A DNA stretch of 38,432 bases from Cymbomonas tetramitiformis (Eukaryota; Chlorophyta; Pyramimonadophyceae; Pyramimonadales; Pyramimonadaceae), in the NCBI GenBank assembly GCA_001247695.2, contig LGRX02014016.1:1-38432 (forward strand), written 5' to 3'. The notes beneath the pieces were generated by a model. It did not search any database and had not been told where the DNA came from. It worked only from the letters and a program-made list of their open reading frames with translations. Shown piece after piece: positions 11,640 through 21,508 of the stretch (position 1 is the stretch's first letter; every line of letters begins with the position of its first letter). A program made the translations under genes and the position numbers.

Positions 11640-12000
11640 TAGCTGCGCGCCTTGCGTGCCTGACTGAGGGACTAATTACACTTTGAGGGCTTTGCCCTAG
11701 CAAACGGCGTAAGTTTTTTATTAGTACCATTATTAGGTTGCATTGCATACAAGCTGGGCTGCAAGTGAAAGCCGCTGAAAGCCTGGTTTCATGACGGAGC
11801 CTTACGCACGGTTCAGCTCTCGAGTTCCGGGAGACCTACCCAAAATCAAGAACTCGGAGCCGCTTCCAATTTCACATAGACCAATGTGAAGCGAGGGAAT
11901 GTACACGACACAATTATCCAAATGTGTCGTCCAAGCGGAAATTTTGAGTTGGAACCCGGTGAAGATCCGATAGAAACGACGAACATGTAATCAAACTGGC
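11640..12000 (+). ncRNA. Structured stretch with weak group II intron resemblance
   Basis: The string GAGCCTTACGCACGGTTC at about 11801-11818 has the 5' GAGCC and 3' GGTTC arms typical of a group II intron domain V, but shortened. It is followed by a pyrimidine/purine hairpin and CCTACCC, roughly where domain VI and the 3' end would lie. Downstream, 11860-11960 can fold into nested hairpins: CACAT/ATGTG, ACGACAC/GTGTCGT and CCGCTT/AAGCGG. No reverse transcriptase frame is present. It might be a remnant of organellar intron DNA transferred to the nucleus, or coincidental structure. Low confidence. Confidence 0.2.
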
Positions 12001-12191
12001 ACATGCTTCATTAACACACCTTAAGGTCGAAGTCCTTACACTGCAAAGCTGATATTCGAACATGAGCTCGAATAAAACTGTGCTAAAACATGCGTACCTT
12101 GCGCTATAGTTATGCTGGAAGTGACAGCCTGACTGTCATTTCGGTTGTCTGTATTCTGTACTCTGTATAGTACAGCGGTGGTAATATGTGT

Positions 12192-12221
12192 CCCCGCTAT
12201 ATTAGGCGGAATATAGCGGGG
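12192..12221. repeat. Perfect 12-bp hairpin
   Basis: CCCCGCTATATT at 12192-12203, a 6-nt spacer, then AATATAGCGGGG at 12210-12221. It is a strong stem-loop with no adjoining gene. A Helitron-type 3' end was considered, but no CTRR follows. Confidence 0.8.
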
Positions 12222-13340
12222 AATTCCCAGGAGTAAACTATTATCCTCTATTATCTTGAGGAATCATATCATATATTCAGATATACTATTTAACATAAAC
12301 CCAGACAGCAAGAGTTATATCATTTGCTGTCCAAGTCTGAGAGACCAACTCTGTTGCCTCTCTTTATTCTCTCCTCTGAGCTCACAGATTATTTTCCCCA
12401 ACTGTTCGCTCAGGCAATGTCACATCCACTCACTAATTTCCCTATTAGTTCGCTACTCTTATTCTCATCGAAATCAGACCCCCCTACTATGGGTGTCTCA
12501 GCAGGTACGTCGTGCCTCCTGGCACAATATGTAGGGTTTCGGCTTATAGCAGATTGCCAGTTTGTTATGTTTACACTTTAAGTCGATACAGTGTTCGAAT
12601 CAATATATCAGTGAGCTAATATGTCTTGCAGGTTATGCGCTCACGCGCGCTTTTGCACTGCTTTTCTGAGACGAGTGGCTAAACCCCTCCGCTTGGTGGG
12701 ACGTTGGGGGCCAACACGTGATGGGATGCGTATTTGAGGGGTGGATTGGGTTGGCATACGCTGCAACGTTTGTTTCGTATATCTTTTTTTGATGTCCACG
12801 TGATTTACGCTCTCGACTTGGATTGAACACCCTTTGCCGCGTACATCTCGGCCGCCGTGTTCGGCTTCCGAAATTTTATGTATGTTGCCATTTATATCCT
12901 TTCTTTCGGCTTCTGGAGCTAGTGCATCGCCGCGGCCGCCCTCTCGTTGACCTCTACACCATCGTTGTTAAAGGTTGGCGGGCGCTGTTACGAGACGATA
13001 CGCGCGCATGTATGAATAAGCAGTTTCCCGAATGGTGCACAACAAAGTACCCAGCTCACAGCGAGATCCATTCGTATATTAGTGCATGCTACCGATCCAA
13101 ACATCGGTGCCATCATCGGGAATCGAACCCAGCATACTCTGGAGTAATAACGACTCACATGAGACATACAAACGCGAGATGATTATTATAATTATGACTG
13201 TCTTAGCACATTTGCACACCATTCGATATGTTAGTATGCTCCGAAAGTTTGACTCTCGCATGGCTACTCAGGCCATGCTAGCACGCTAGCCTGATGCAGG
13301 TACGGTCAGGTTGTGCATATCTTTTGGACACGACCTGATC
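12222..13340. other. No gene recognised; isolated Pol III box-B-like word
   Basis: A few frames of 60-119 codons occur, without domains. On the minus strand 13115-13128 reads GGGTTCGATTCCCG, which fits the tRNA/SINE box B consensus. No convincing box A or cloverleaf could be found at the expected distance, so a tRNA or SINE is not claimed. Confidence 0.3.
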
Positions 13341-14280
13341 ATTCTAGCGTTAGACGGATACGATGTCATACGATGTATGGCATTGCGATATGTCATAGGA
13401 TGATGACAGTTAAGACGACAGTTGATCAATGATCAATGTCTGACGACTGATGATATGTGACTGGCATAATCATTGTGTCTGCCATGATGACATATCGTAG
13501 TAGGACACTATAACATACTACCGATTATGGATGACACATGGCATTTCGGTCATTCAGACTCTAACATTTCTCCCAACTTAGAACCTCGCAATTTACCTAA
13601 GAGTAGAGGCAGTTGTCACATTTCGTTGCATCCAGCAACATTTGTTCATACATAACCATTCACGTTCATGTAGTTCATGTAGGACATTTGCATACCCAAT
13701 ATAGGTAACCATTGGGGTCGATGATGTCGGTTTATAAAGCAAGCTACCCCACGACAAATCTTTATGGTAGATAACTTTTATACCTTGTAATAGGTATAGT
13801 ATACCACCCCTTCCCCCTTCTGAGAAATTCTTCCGGGGTATATAATCTCCTATATAATCTTAGGGGTGCCTTCAACTGTTTTCCCTCCAGCATCACACGC
13901 AGTTTTCGTGGCGGGTTGAATTTTCTTAGTCCAAAGAGTTGTCAATTCTCTGGCAAGGATTCACTAACCATCGGTTTTTGACAGAGTGACTAGCTCTGAA
14001 AAGCGCACTCAAGGCTGGTGCCACTCAGCCAGCTCTGTATTTATTCTGAGGATTGATGTTATTGCAAACCTGTTTTTTGGTCCGTCGACCCACCCACAAG
14101 GCAACAGGGACGAAGTATAAATACCACCCCCATGTGGATGTATATGTATCAGGCATACGTTTATGGCTCGCTACACCAATCGCAATCACATCAAGATGCG
14201 GATGAGCGGATCAAGTCATACAACATGCAATAAGCAAGGGAATGATGCCCTTGGAATGGTTCCCGAATCGTACCCTGCAG
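13341..14280. other. ATGACA-rich tract and probable LTR/flank of the gypsy element
   Basis: 13350-13560 is rich in TGACA/ATGTCA words, like the 33.7 and 35.1 kb repeats. 13800-14280 carries TATAAATA at 14115-14122 and no coding potential. Because the Mutator-like element at 14290-15581 interrupts sequence continuous with the DNA downstream of gypsy pol, this stretch may include the 3' LTR of that element. No second LTR copy is present in the window to confirm it. Confidence 0.3.
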
Positions 14281-14588
14281 TTCTTGGGACAAAATATCAT
14301 TATTTTAGAATAGAAAAGGGTTCATTTTAGAATAGAAGTAGTATTGCGGTTATTTTAGAATAGAGGAGAAAAAGCAAGGGGGCGGGGGGGGTCCGTGTGC
14401 CCGGAGGCATTGCGTGATTGACGACGGAGTTTAAGTCATCGTAAGAGGATCGTGGGGTTGCACGGTGACAGTGAAATTGGGTTTGCGAATACGAGAAGAA
14501 TGAGTGCCAGATATCCGGGGTGTGATAATATGACACTATGACACTATGACAGTACAGTAGTATGACAGTGCTGTATGACAGTCATGGT

Positions 14589-14647
14589 CCAATTTCCACC
14601 TCAGTCGTTTTCATATAAAGGTTGAAAACGATTGAGGTGGAAATTGG
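14589..14647. repeat. 25-bp-arm hairpin inside the Mutator-like element
   Basis: Arms 14589-14613 and 14623-14647 are inverted copies with one mismatch and a 9-nt loop (TATAAAGGT). The arm begins CCAATTTCCACCTCAGTCG. Transcription would give a miRNA-precursor-like stem. It may equally be a tiny fold-back insertion. Confidence 0.85.
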
Positions 14648-14884
14648 ATACTGGTCCGCAGTTCTATTCTGAAAAACAACCCGATGCAGATGAGTTCGTA
14701 GAATAGAAATGACCAAACAAATTTGGAATAAATTTTATGCCGTAGACGAAGAATTGAGGCGAAGTGCATGAACCCTCCACCAAGCCGAGAGCGGTAAAAG
14801 AAGATGCCCAAAATTCGTGGTAAAGTGGCATGTAAGTAAGGTGCCACCACCAAGTACGGCTTTCGACTTTCGACCAAGCACCGT

Positions 14885-15040
14885 CGGGGCCCCTCTCGTG
14901 GGGCCCTCAGGGCCGTTGTCGCGGGTCCCTAGGTGCTTGTCGCGGGGCCCTTGGTGCTTATCGCGGGGCCGCTTGGCCTGTCTCGGGGCCCTTGGGGCTC
15001 GTCGTGGGGCCCTCGAGAGACTTGTCGCGGAGCCCTAGGG
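14885..15040. repeat. GC-rich tandem repeat, ~27-33 bp unit
   Basis: Five or so degenerate units contain CGGGGCCCTTGG or CGTGGGGCCCTC followed by CTTGTCG or CTTATCG. They lie within the Mutator-like element. The ORFs through it are by-products of the repeat. Confidence 0.75.
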
Positions 15041-15797
15041 ATGTATCACCATGGTCCCTCCTATATACCGTTATACCCCTCGTGCCTTGATGGGGTGCGG
15101 GGAGTGTCCGATGCATGTGTGCAGGACCCGGGTAGGCTTGAGAGCACCATACCAAAAGAATCCCCCTCTTCCCCAAACCCCTTGCCTCCCCCTCATCGTT
15201 ACACCTCCCTTCCCCCCCACCACCACCCCCCCCCCTTCGCCCCACCCCTCCGTCTCTTTCAAATGCCGCTTTAACCCCCCTCCCAAATGGCGTCGCGCGG
15301 TGAGGAGAAGGGTCGTTCCATGTCCCACACGGAGCCCTCCCCCCTCTCTCTCTCTTTTCCGCCATAATGTAGAGTGACGAATTTATATTTAAAAAATCAA
15401 ATTAATTTGGAGAGATCAATTTTGATTTTGGGGTATTTTCGAGGGGGGAAGAAAAATAAATAAATTAGAGAATTAAAATTTTAGGGAGCTCGAAAATTTG
15501 ATTATTTCTATTCTAAAATAACCGCAGTACTACTTCTATTCTAAAATGAACTATTTTCTATTCTGAAATAATTGTTACGCCTTCTTGGGATGCTGCCCGA
15601 TGATATGCTCGTATTATGATATATACATACAACCTCGTTGTATAAGAAGTAAGAAAAATATAGTTCATCTCTCAAATTTGGCTATCATGTCTGCTGAATT
15701 GTAAAGTTCGTCTGCTGTGAACCATGCGCATTAGGTTCAGGACCGTATCCTGTGTATCGAACTAAGCACTTCTTAATGCCTCTAATCATACGAGATG

Positions 15798-16184
15798 CTA
15801 CAATGTATGATATTTCGTAAAAATGCGGTCCTTTATATCTGCGATTTCGAGCGGTAATGTTGGCGGTGCTTGAATAGAATCATGATAGAGCTCGAGACGT
15901 GAAAATGGCTGAATCGGATGAATACGAATTTCCAGACTGTCGAAGTCAAGCTCATAAGCACGACCGTTACGGATAACCCTGCAGATGGTGAATGGTCCAA
16001 TATACGGTTGCTTGAAATGTCGTCCAGCTTCCGAAAGGCCCTTCCACTGCAAGTGCTCGGTCTTCAGTAGCGCCTTATGTCCAAGAGAAAACTGCATGTG
16101 CATGTGCTTCTCGTTGAATCGAATGCGCTGAGCTTCATGAGCTCCGCTAATAGTGTTGATTGCGTTAGTATTACACATTCCCAC
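15798..16184 (-). pseudogene. Gypsy integrase C-terminal domain
   Basis: A 128-codon frame with the typical post-catalytic integrase region: FSLGHKALLKTEHLQWKG (the GDKVLLxTKHL-like motif), YIGPFTICRVI, YELDF, IHPIQPFSRLELYHDS. This matches the GPY/F-type module (GPF followed by IHP) that follows the catalytic core in Ty3/gypsy integrases. The final residues (EIADIKDRIF) could be the beginning of a chromodomain, which is cut short. The frame is separate from the catalytic core because of a frameshift around 16190-16250. It is a remnant of a dead element. Confidence 0.85.
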
Positions 16185-16250
16185 TCAGCAAAATAATATG
16201 TAGTGACTGATAGAAGTGGGCGCCTCGGGTGGAGTATGTATCATGAGGTC

Positions 16251-16790
16251 TTAAGGAGTTAGTGATGCAGCGAGGTTAGTTGTCCAGGTAGAATGGAGTA
16301 TACCCCGTGGCGGCTGACATCGTGTTGTTGATGACGAATTCGACAATGGGCAATATCTTTCCCAGTTGGTAGCTGCGGTGTCACTGCAACTGCAATGTAG
16401 GATGTGTTCGATGAATGCATGCACACTCTCATTCATTAGATTCGACTGAGGGTGATGAGAAGATGGCATACTCAGTCAGGTTCGTTCAGTGGATTTCCAT
16501 AAGGTCCTCCAAAAGAGAGAAGTGAAGCGAGGATCTCGATCGGAGATGCGATTTCGAGGTAGCCCGTGGAGTTTGAACACGTTCGCCATGTATATGGATG
16601 CAGTACACGCAGCATCCCATGTCATGCTGTATGGAATAAGATGAACCCTATGTGTGAGGGAACATATGGTTACCAGAATAGCATCGTGACCATCAGATGT
16701 AAGATGAAGATAGATCTGTGATCCAATCCAAAGACACGTCAAGCCATTTGCTCTTCGGAGCTGTGTACGGAAAAGGCTGTTGACCATACC
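16251..16790 (-). pseudogene. Gypsy integrase catalytic core
   Basis: Two overlapping frames cover the core. The upstream one contains GHDAILVTI and the strongly conserved LHGLPRNRISDRDPRFTS, which holds the second catalytic Asp. The downstream one contains SSHHPQSN and NESV, holding the catalytic Glu in the usual YHPQTDGQTE-like context. The first catalytic Asp (SLDWITDL) lies at the end of the preceding frame. Frameshifts near 16480 and 16760 break the protein, so no functional integrase can be made. Confidence 0.85.
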
Positions 16791-17939
16791 GTTTATGTCT
16801 TCTGATTTTTTGTAGCTGGCAAACGGACCAATCTCTGATGTAAGCCGAAGCTGCAGTAGTCATTCCTGGCCAAAATGTCGACTGCAAAGAACCTTTGTGC
16901 AGTGTGCGTGTCTTCCCCACGTGACCAGAAACTGCTGCTGAGTGCCACTCGTGAAGGCGGAGAGTATGTCGAAGCTGAGAGATATCCCCATCATCGGTAG
17001 CCACTCTGCAAGTAGGTGGAATGTATGGCTGCCTGCCGCAAACGGACATACGGTAGATCAATCCATGAATGATCTCGAAGCTGTGAAGGGATGAAGACGG
17101 TGAGGATAAACGAGATATGACAGTTGAAGCAAATGGGTCTCGTTCGCGTATTGAGAGCTGATGATGTCGTGCAACTCGCTCGCTGATGAAGATGTAACAA
17201 GAAAAAGAATAAGTCGGATGTGGGTTGGATATATTATATTTGGGTTGAAAAAGAAAAGACATGCGTGTGCGAGCGTCTGCAGTCGTGTTCTTCTCCCCAG
17301 AAATGTGCTCAATCCTGAAGTTGTACTCGGAGAGCTCATCAAGCCATCGTGCTTGTTTAGCACTGAGTGTGGACTTGGACTGGAAGTAAACCAATGGCCG
17401 ATGATCGGAGCGAACCAATGTCTCGGGTGCACCCGAAGTAGAATATGGCGAAATAATCTGAAGCCTTCGACGATGGCGTATAGCTCGATTTCTGTCTGGA
17501 ATAGGCCAGCGTTTATGTGTGTCAGATAATGACAAGCTGTGGTAACCACATGGTTTCAAACCATAGCCTTGATCCTGCAAGATAACCTGCCCCACATGGG
17601 TTCCAGACCCGTCGACCTCCGTGGCAGACTCGAGTCGTTGATCTGGAATCTGCAAAACAGGTGCGGTGCAGATGGCCTGTTTGAGGTCGTCCAAATCCAG
17701 CTGCTGTGTTGGTCCCCACTCGAAGTCGGCATTGTCCTTCAGCATGTTGGTGAGAGGTTGAGCGATTTTGGAGAAGTTATTGATGCACCTCCTAAACTGC
17801 CCCACCATGCCAAGAAAAGACCGAAGGCTAGATTTGAAATCCTTTGCCATACGGCGCAGGGGTTGTTTGCCAACAGTCGGGGCATGTACATCAGGTGGCG
17901 GTATACGTCTGACCGCCTCCACACGATCAGCAATTATGA
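16693..17939 (-). pseudogene. Gypsy RT thumb/connection, RNase H and integrase zinc-binding region
   Basis: The frame begins at the end of RT (RVEAVRRIPPP, then SFLGMVGQFRRCINNFSKIAQPL). RNase H motifs follow: TEVDGSGTHVGQVILQ with the first catalytic Asp, and DHRPLVYFQSKSTLS. Between them the reading frame shifts out and back; the neighbouring frame carries the missing ELYAIVEGFRLFRH helix. The tail has the HHCC region (HEWHSAAVSGHVGKT, TFWPGM, WSVCQLQK). There the first Cys of the C-x2-C pair is replaced by Trp, consistent with decay. The frame ends in SLDWITDL, the first integrase catalytic Asp. Confidence 0.9.
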
Positions 17940-18561
17940 TGTCCACTACCCGGTCTTGGGTACATCACGATGTACCCAAGCCACTCTTTGTCCCGCACGC
18001 CATGGCGAGCTCGAAACATTTCAAGTGTCCATATGGCCGATATAGGTTGTCAATAACACACCAATCTTGGGTATGAACCATATGTTTGGCGGTATTCGTG
18101 TCATAGACATGGGTGTTTGGGGGTGGTTGCCTAGGTGATTTTCCAGAAAAAGACGAAATTCTCAAGTTCTAAAATCTAAATTCTTGGGTACATCGCTTGG
18201 GTACATCGATTTGTATGCATGGTTATGCACATGAAAATTGCATATTTGGTCGATGTTTCATTAGGGCATTAACATAGACCCTTCAAAGCACTTATTTTAT
18301 CATGGGTCGGTCCCATACCTCACAAGTTATCATACTTCATCATCAAGACTTCTCATCATAAAACAGTGTCAGATTTTAGATTTCGCCTAAAAGAATGCGC
18401 GGCATATTCCCGTGTTCATGATGATGTTGGCTAGCTATATTGATGATTCGTAACGACAAACCGTTAAATTTATGCCCCCATACCGTCGATTTAGCTTGGG
18501 TACATCCCTATGTACCCAGACCCTCTTGGGTACATCCCCATGTGCCACCGGGTAGTGGACA
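17940..18561. mobile_element. ~620-bp TIR element with GGGTACATC palindromes
   Basis: The ends are 14-bp perfect inverted repeats: TGTCCACTACCCGG at 17940-17953 and its complement at 18548-18561. ATGA is duplicated outside (17936-17939 and 18562-18565), or ATGAT if the outer T is counted with the target. The insertion splits the gypsy RT frame, which resumes on the other side. Subterminal CTTGGGTACATC words recur singly, in tandem (about 18183-18205) and as inverted pairs (17955-17980 and about 18496-18520). No transposase is encoded, so it is non-autonomous. A 4-5 bp duplication does not settle the superfamily. Confidence 0.75.
17955..17980. repeat. Inverted pair CTTGGGTACATC/GATGTACCCAAG
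   Basis: A 12-bp perfect stem with a 2-nt centre lies immediately inside the left terminal repeat. A similar pair (GGGTACATC CCT ATGTACCC) lies inside the right end near 18498-18518. Repeated subterminal words of this kind are typical transposase-binding sites; that role is inferred. Confidence 0.85.
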
Positions 18562-18686
18562 ATGATGGAGATGCCATACTCAGAAATATCGATGATGTCC
18601 AATGAAATCAATGGACCGAACGAACAGCTCCATCTTGGAAGGGCGCATGAAAAATCGGTATTCCCTGTCACATCGGAGCAGGAATT
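18562..18686 (-). pseudogene. Gypsy RT segment isolated between two insertions
   Basis: The minus strand here reads RFFMRPSKMELFV and then, after a frameshift, ISEYGIS. These are the RT motifs that follow the catalytic YxDD and lead to the FLGHxxSxxGI region. At the upper edge the frame is cut inside GAATT by the gag-only LTR element. At the lower edge it is cut by the TIR element. Both flanking pieces continue the same domain, which establishes the insertion history. Confidence 0.85.
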
Positions 18687-18887
18687 TGTGAGATATAATA
18701 TATCGTATTATATCGGGGCGGTCACTGAATACTTTTCATACAAGTGTAAACTGATTATAAAGATAAACGAATATAAGGCGGTCTGTGACCTAGGTATCTG
18801 TCACCTAGTACTGTACGAGTACTGGACTACTGGTACAGCTATCGGGAGTCAGAGTAAGTTATGACCTACGGGTCACTGAATCCAGCA
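18687..18887 (-). repeat. 3' LTR of the gag-only element
   Basis: 201 bp, TG...CA. It contains an inverted CCTAGGTATCTG/TCACCTAG-type motif and an extra 8 bp (ACTACTGG) relative to the other LTR. Just inside, the minus strand reads CACAGGGTGGTG, a short purine-rich run that could be the polypurine tract. Confidence 0.95.
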
Positions 18888-19090
18888 CACCACCCTGTGA
18901 CTGTACATAGTGCTGTTACAGGTGGCAGAGAGCGGAGCACAGACAAAGCAAATTGTTCCGAAACAACAAACAGCTAGGAGCTGGAAACTGCTAGAGGGAG
19001 GCCTGTGCTTTAGCCAGGGCGGTCCCTTCCTAAAACTGCTGCTAGGATACTGCTTCAAGCTAAGCTCCTACATCTCAATCTTGCGGATAC

Positions 19091-21508
19091 TCAGCCACTT
19101 TCAAAGTGGTCTACAAAGTTGCAGAGTTCACCAGAGTTGAAGAAGTTGTCAGTGCCAAAGATGTTCAACCAGAACCAGAGCCCAGAAGTCATAATCCAGA
19201 ACCAGAGTCCAGAAGCCAGAGTCCAGAACCAGAAGCCAGAACCATAATCCAGAAGCCAAGACCAGAAGCCAGAGGCAGGAAAAGATTCGTAGAGCAAAAT
19301 TAGGAATTCCGAAAATTGAAAATCAGAATTTAAATCTGCCGAAACCACAGAAGGAAAAGGAATGCCGAAAGCAAAACAGTACGGCAAGGCAGACAAACTG
19401 TTGGCAGTCACCCCAGTGGGATGTACTGCTGCGGTGAATTCAGGGTCTCGATCGAGCACCACCGAACCCTGAACCGCTGATACACATGCAAGACACATGA
19501 GTGCGGGCAGGGCTAGAGATGCAAAGGAGAAGACCCTCGGCAATGTTGCCACACCGACACGTGACCGTGTAGCCGGTGGGGCCGAGGGAATCTCGTCTCC
19601 AGAATAAGAAAAACCGTCGGAGTCGTTGTCATCGTCGATCACGGAAAGCTCTCCCGTGTGAATCGGCTCGTGAACCGAGTCAATCGAGCATAATTTAAGG
19701 GATGTGTCAGAGCATGCGGGCATCACCCGGTCCATAAAAGACACTCGCAGTGGTTCCTCGAAAGGGGACCCGAAAGAAGCAGGGTCCGATGCCGAAACCG
19801 GGTGGAGCCCAGCGTCGATCTCGTGATTGGCAGGTGGTGGCGCATCGCACACCACCTGCGGCACAGACAAAGTGCCGATGTGCAGCGGTGGTTGCCTACC
19901 AGCTGCGGTAGCACCACCGACCTGTGCAGCCGTAGCCGCAGACCGCAGGGACTCAAGGACGCCCCGTGCATCCGAGAGCGCACCCTCCATGCCGTCGCCC
20001 GAAGCACCATGACCCAAGCCCGCATAGTGGGCACGTAATCCCACGTCGTGCCGCACCGGGTAGGTGAAGGGCTCAGGATCGGTACGCACCAGTGGCTGGT
20101 CGTGCTCGTGGCACAGGTCAGCGAATTCCTCGTCGTTCTCGTTGTCAAAGGCCGTCTGGAAGGCCGAAACCACCTCGTCCAAGTCCATGGCGGCATCCCG
20201 TAGGTCAACATCGCACGAACCACACACCTCAGGGCAACGTGCAGTGTCGTGAAAGTGTCCAGGGCAGAGCGGGCACTCCTGTACGAAGGCTGAGGATGCG
20301 GAGTGAAACGAAATGCTCCTAGCACCCTGCGCCCTAATACCTTGAGGCCAATTCCCGCCCTTCGGGAGTGAGGACGCTCCGAAGCGGTGCTTCCATCCCA
20401 CGTGACGATTACGTCCGTGAAATTTACCGTCGGTCCGACGGTTCCGCTCGTCACGCCATTTGGACGGTGGAAATCTCACACCACCGCCTCCACGCGGACG
20501 GTGGGAATCAATCCGTGGCGGCGGCGTGTCTCGTGTACTCTCGCGCTTGTCATGACGGAGTGAGGCAAGTAGGGCAGAGGCCTCACCAATGACGCGAGCG
20601 AACTCCTCGATGAAGCCCGAGACGTCACTCGGCTCCCCACCTGCGTAAGCCATTCCGAGAGGCGTGTGCGTCGGGACAGGCGCGGCTGCCTTGGGGCGGG
20701 TGGGAGGGCCATTAGGGTTTGCACACCACCACACTTCTAGAATGTGAGTGTAAACCTCCTCGATGCTCACCTTCGCCAACTCGGTGTCCAGGCGAAGCGG
20801 GGTGATAACCTCCTTGTAAAAGTCGGTGTCCAGTGCCGCCAGGAGCTGTCTCTTGTCTGCTTCGTCGTCCAGGGGACCCGCCCCGCTAGCCGCGATAGCC
20901 TTAAGACACTCGTCAAATTGGGCCACTAAAGGCTCTGGATCAACGGAGGACTCAAAAGAAATGCTTAAGAGTTCCTCGTGATGGCGGAGCGGTCGATGCC
21001 CAGGTGGCAGCAGCCGCTTGGTGACCTCAAGGAGGGCACGCTTACCGTCGCGCGGAGAGATCCGAGCCGAAGCGTCAACCCACCTTCGAGCTGGAGAGTG
21101 GGGCGTTGTCAAAGAGACCAACGCACGAAGTAAAATGTCGTTGAAGATCGGGTGAACCTCTTTGGTGACGTCCACGAGGTCAAAGATGTCCTCGTTAGCG
21201 TTGTCCCTGTTGACAAAGGACGCCTCCAAGGCAGTCACTAAGGAATCCCAAAGAAGCCGACGATGAGGTTCACTTCCGGAAAATGAGGACGCCTTAGTAC
21301 CCAAGGTGTCCTTTGCAACACGTTTAACGACGTCAGTGTCCCAGGATGATTGCAAAACGGCATTGCCGCGTGTCCTGTCAGCAGCAGCGAGTACAACTTT
21401 CGCTGACTGCGGGGTGCTCTTATAGCGAGCACCCACATTTCTAGCAAAAATAGAGTCTAGGCGCATTCTAGCGCCCACGGCCGGTGTACCAACGGAGGAT
21501 GAAGTCAT
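19091..21508 (-). CDS. Gag polyprotein of the gag-only LTR element
   Basis: An 805-aa intact frame. Residues about 80-262 are helical and resemble Ty1/copia-type gag (UBN2-like): a segment around 185-260 has the pattern of an acidic D-E-D-K turn, L-x-x-L-x-x-D-F-Y and L-x-I-E-E-V. Residues 337-372 are rich in Arg, Lys and Gly. A CCHC zinc knuckle follows with exact spacing C412-x2-C415-x4-H420-x4-C425, and a further C-x2-C at 429-432. Such proteins form virus-like particles and package element RNA. The C-terminal part is unusual. It has a hydrophobic stretch at about 655-683 and a Trp/Phe-rich repeat at 747-781 (SGFW, SGLWFW), encoded by a CCAGAAGCCAGA-type tandem repeat. No protease, integrase or RT motif is present. 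The start is the first ATG after the leader. Confidence 0.85.
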   Translation of the reverse strand: MTSSSVGTPAVGARMRLDSIFARNVGARYKSTPQSAKVVLAAADRTRGNAVLQSSWDTDVVKRVAKDTLGTKASSFSGSEPHRRLLWDSLVTALEASFVNRDNANEDIFDLVDVTKEVHPIFNDILLRALVSLTTPHSPARRWVDASARISPRDGKRALLEVTKRLLPPGHRPLRHHEELLSISFESSVDPEPLVAQFDECLKAIAASGAGPLDDEADKRQLLAALDTDFYKEVITPLRLDTELAKVSIEEVYTHILEVWWCANPNGPPTRPKAAAPVPTHTPLGMAYAGGEPSDVSGFIEEFARVIGEASALLASLRHDKRESTRDTPPPRIDSHRPRGGGGVRFPPSKWRDERNRRTDGKFHGRNRHVGWKHRFGASSLPKGGNWPQGIRAQGARSISFHSASSAFVQECPLCPGHFHDTARCPEVCGSCDVDLRDAAMDLDEVVSAFQTAFDNENDEEFADLCHEHDQPLVRTDPEPFTYPVRHDVGLRAHYAGLGHGASGDGMEGALSDARGVLESLRSAATAAQVGGATAAGRQPPLHIGTLSVPQVVCDAPPPANHEIDAGLHPVSASDPASFGSPFEEPLRVSFMDRVMPACSDTSLKLCSIDSVHEPIHTGELSVIDDDNDSDGFSYSGDEIPSAPPATRSRVGVATLPRVFSFASLALPALMCLACVSAVQGSVVLDRDPEFTAAVHPTGVTANSLSALPYCFAFGIPFPSVVSADLNSDFQFSEFLILLYESFPASGFWSWLLDYGSGFWFWTLASGLWFWIMTSGLWFWLNIFGTDNFFNSGELCNFVDHFESG
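19160..19285. repeat. CCAGAAGCCAGAGT-type short tandem repeat in gag 3' end
   Basis: Degenerate copies of CCAGAA and CCAGAG words with a period of about 12-13 bp and interspersed CATAATCCAGAA. Read on the minus strand they encode the Trp/Phe/Gly/Ser repeat at the end of the gag protein. Confidence 0.8.

Larger units (their letters stand above)
14281..15590. mobile_element. Mutator-like TIR element with 9-bp target duplication
   Basis: The direct repeat TTCTTGGGA flanks both sides (14281-14289 and 15582-15590), giving an element of 14290-15581, 1292 bp. The ends are inverted repeats of about 73 bp (14290-14363 and 15508-15581) built from TTATTTTAGAATAGAA subrepeats: the left end reads ATTATTTTAGAATAGAAAAG and the right end, inverted, ATTATTTCAGAATAGAAAAT. 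Long TIRs with a 9-bp duplication are typical of Mutator-like elements. No transposase frame is present, so it is non-autonomous. Internally it holds a near-perfect 25-bp-arm hairpin (14589-14647), a GGGGCCCT-rich tandem tract (14890-15040) and C-rich simple sequence (15170-15260). Confidence 0.85.

Noticed and set aside
12192..12221. Helitron 3' terminus
   Set aside because: The hairpin is strong but is not followed by CTRR, and no rolling-circle replicase or TC 5' end was seen.
13115..13128. tRNA-derived SINE
   Set aside because: The box B word is good, but no box A at the proper distance, no tail and no flanking duplication were found.
14817..15377. Multiple 70-135 codon frames in both strands
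   Set aside because: They lie in the GC-rich tandem and C-rich simple sequence of the Mutator-like element; composition explains them.
19723..20454. 243-codon frame overlapping gag in another frame
   Set aside because: It is a shadow of the 805-codon gag frame, which carries the zinc knuckle in the correct frame.
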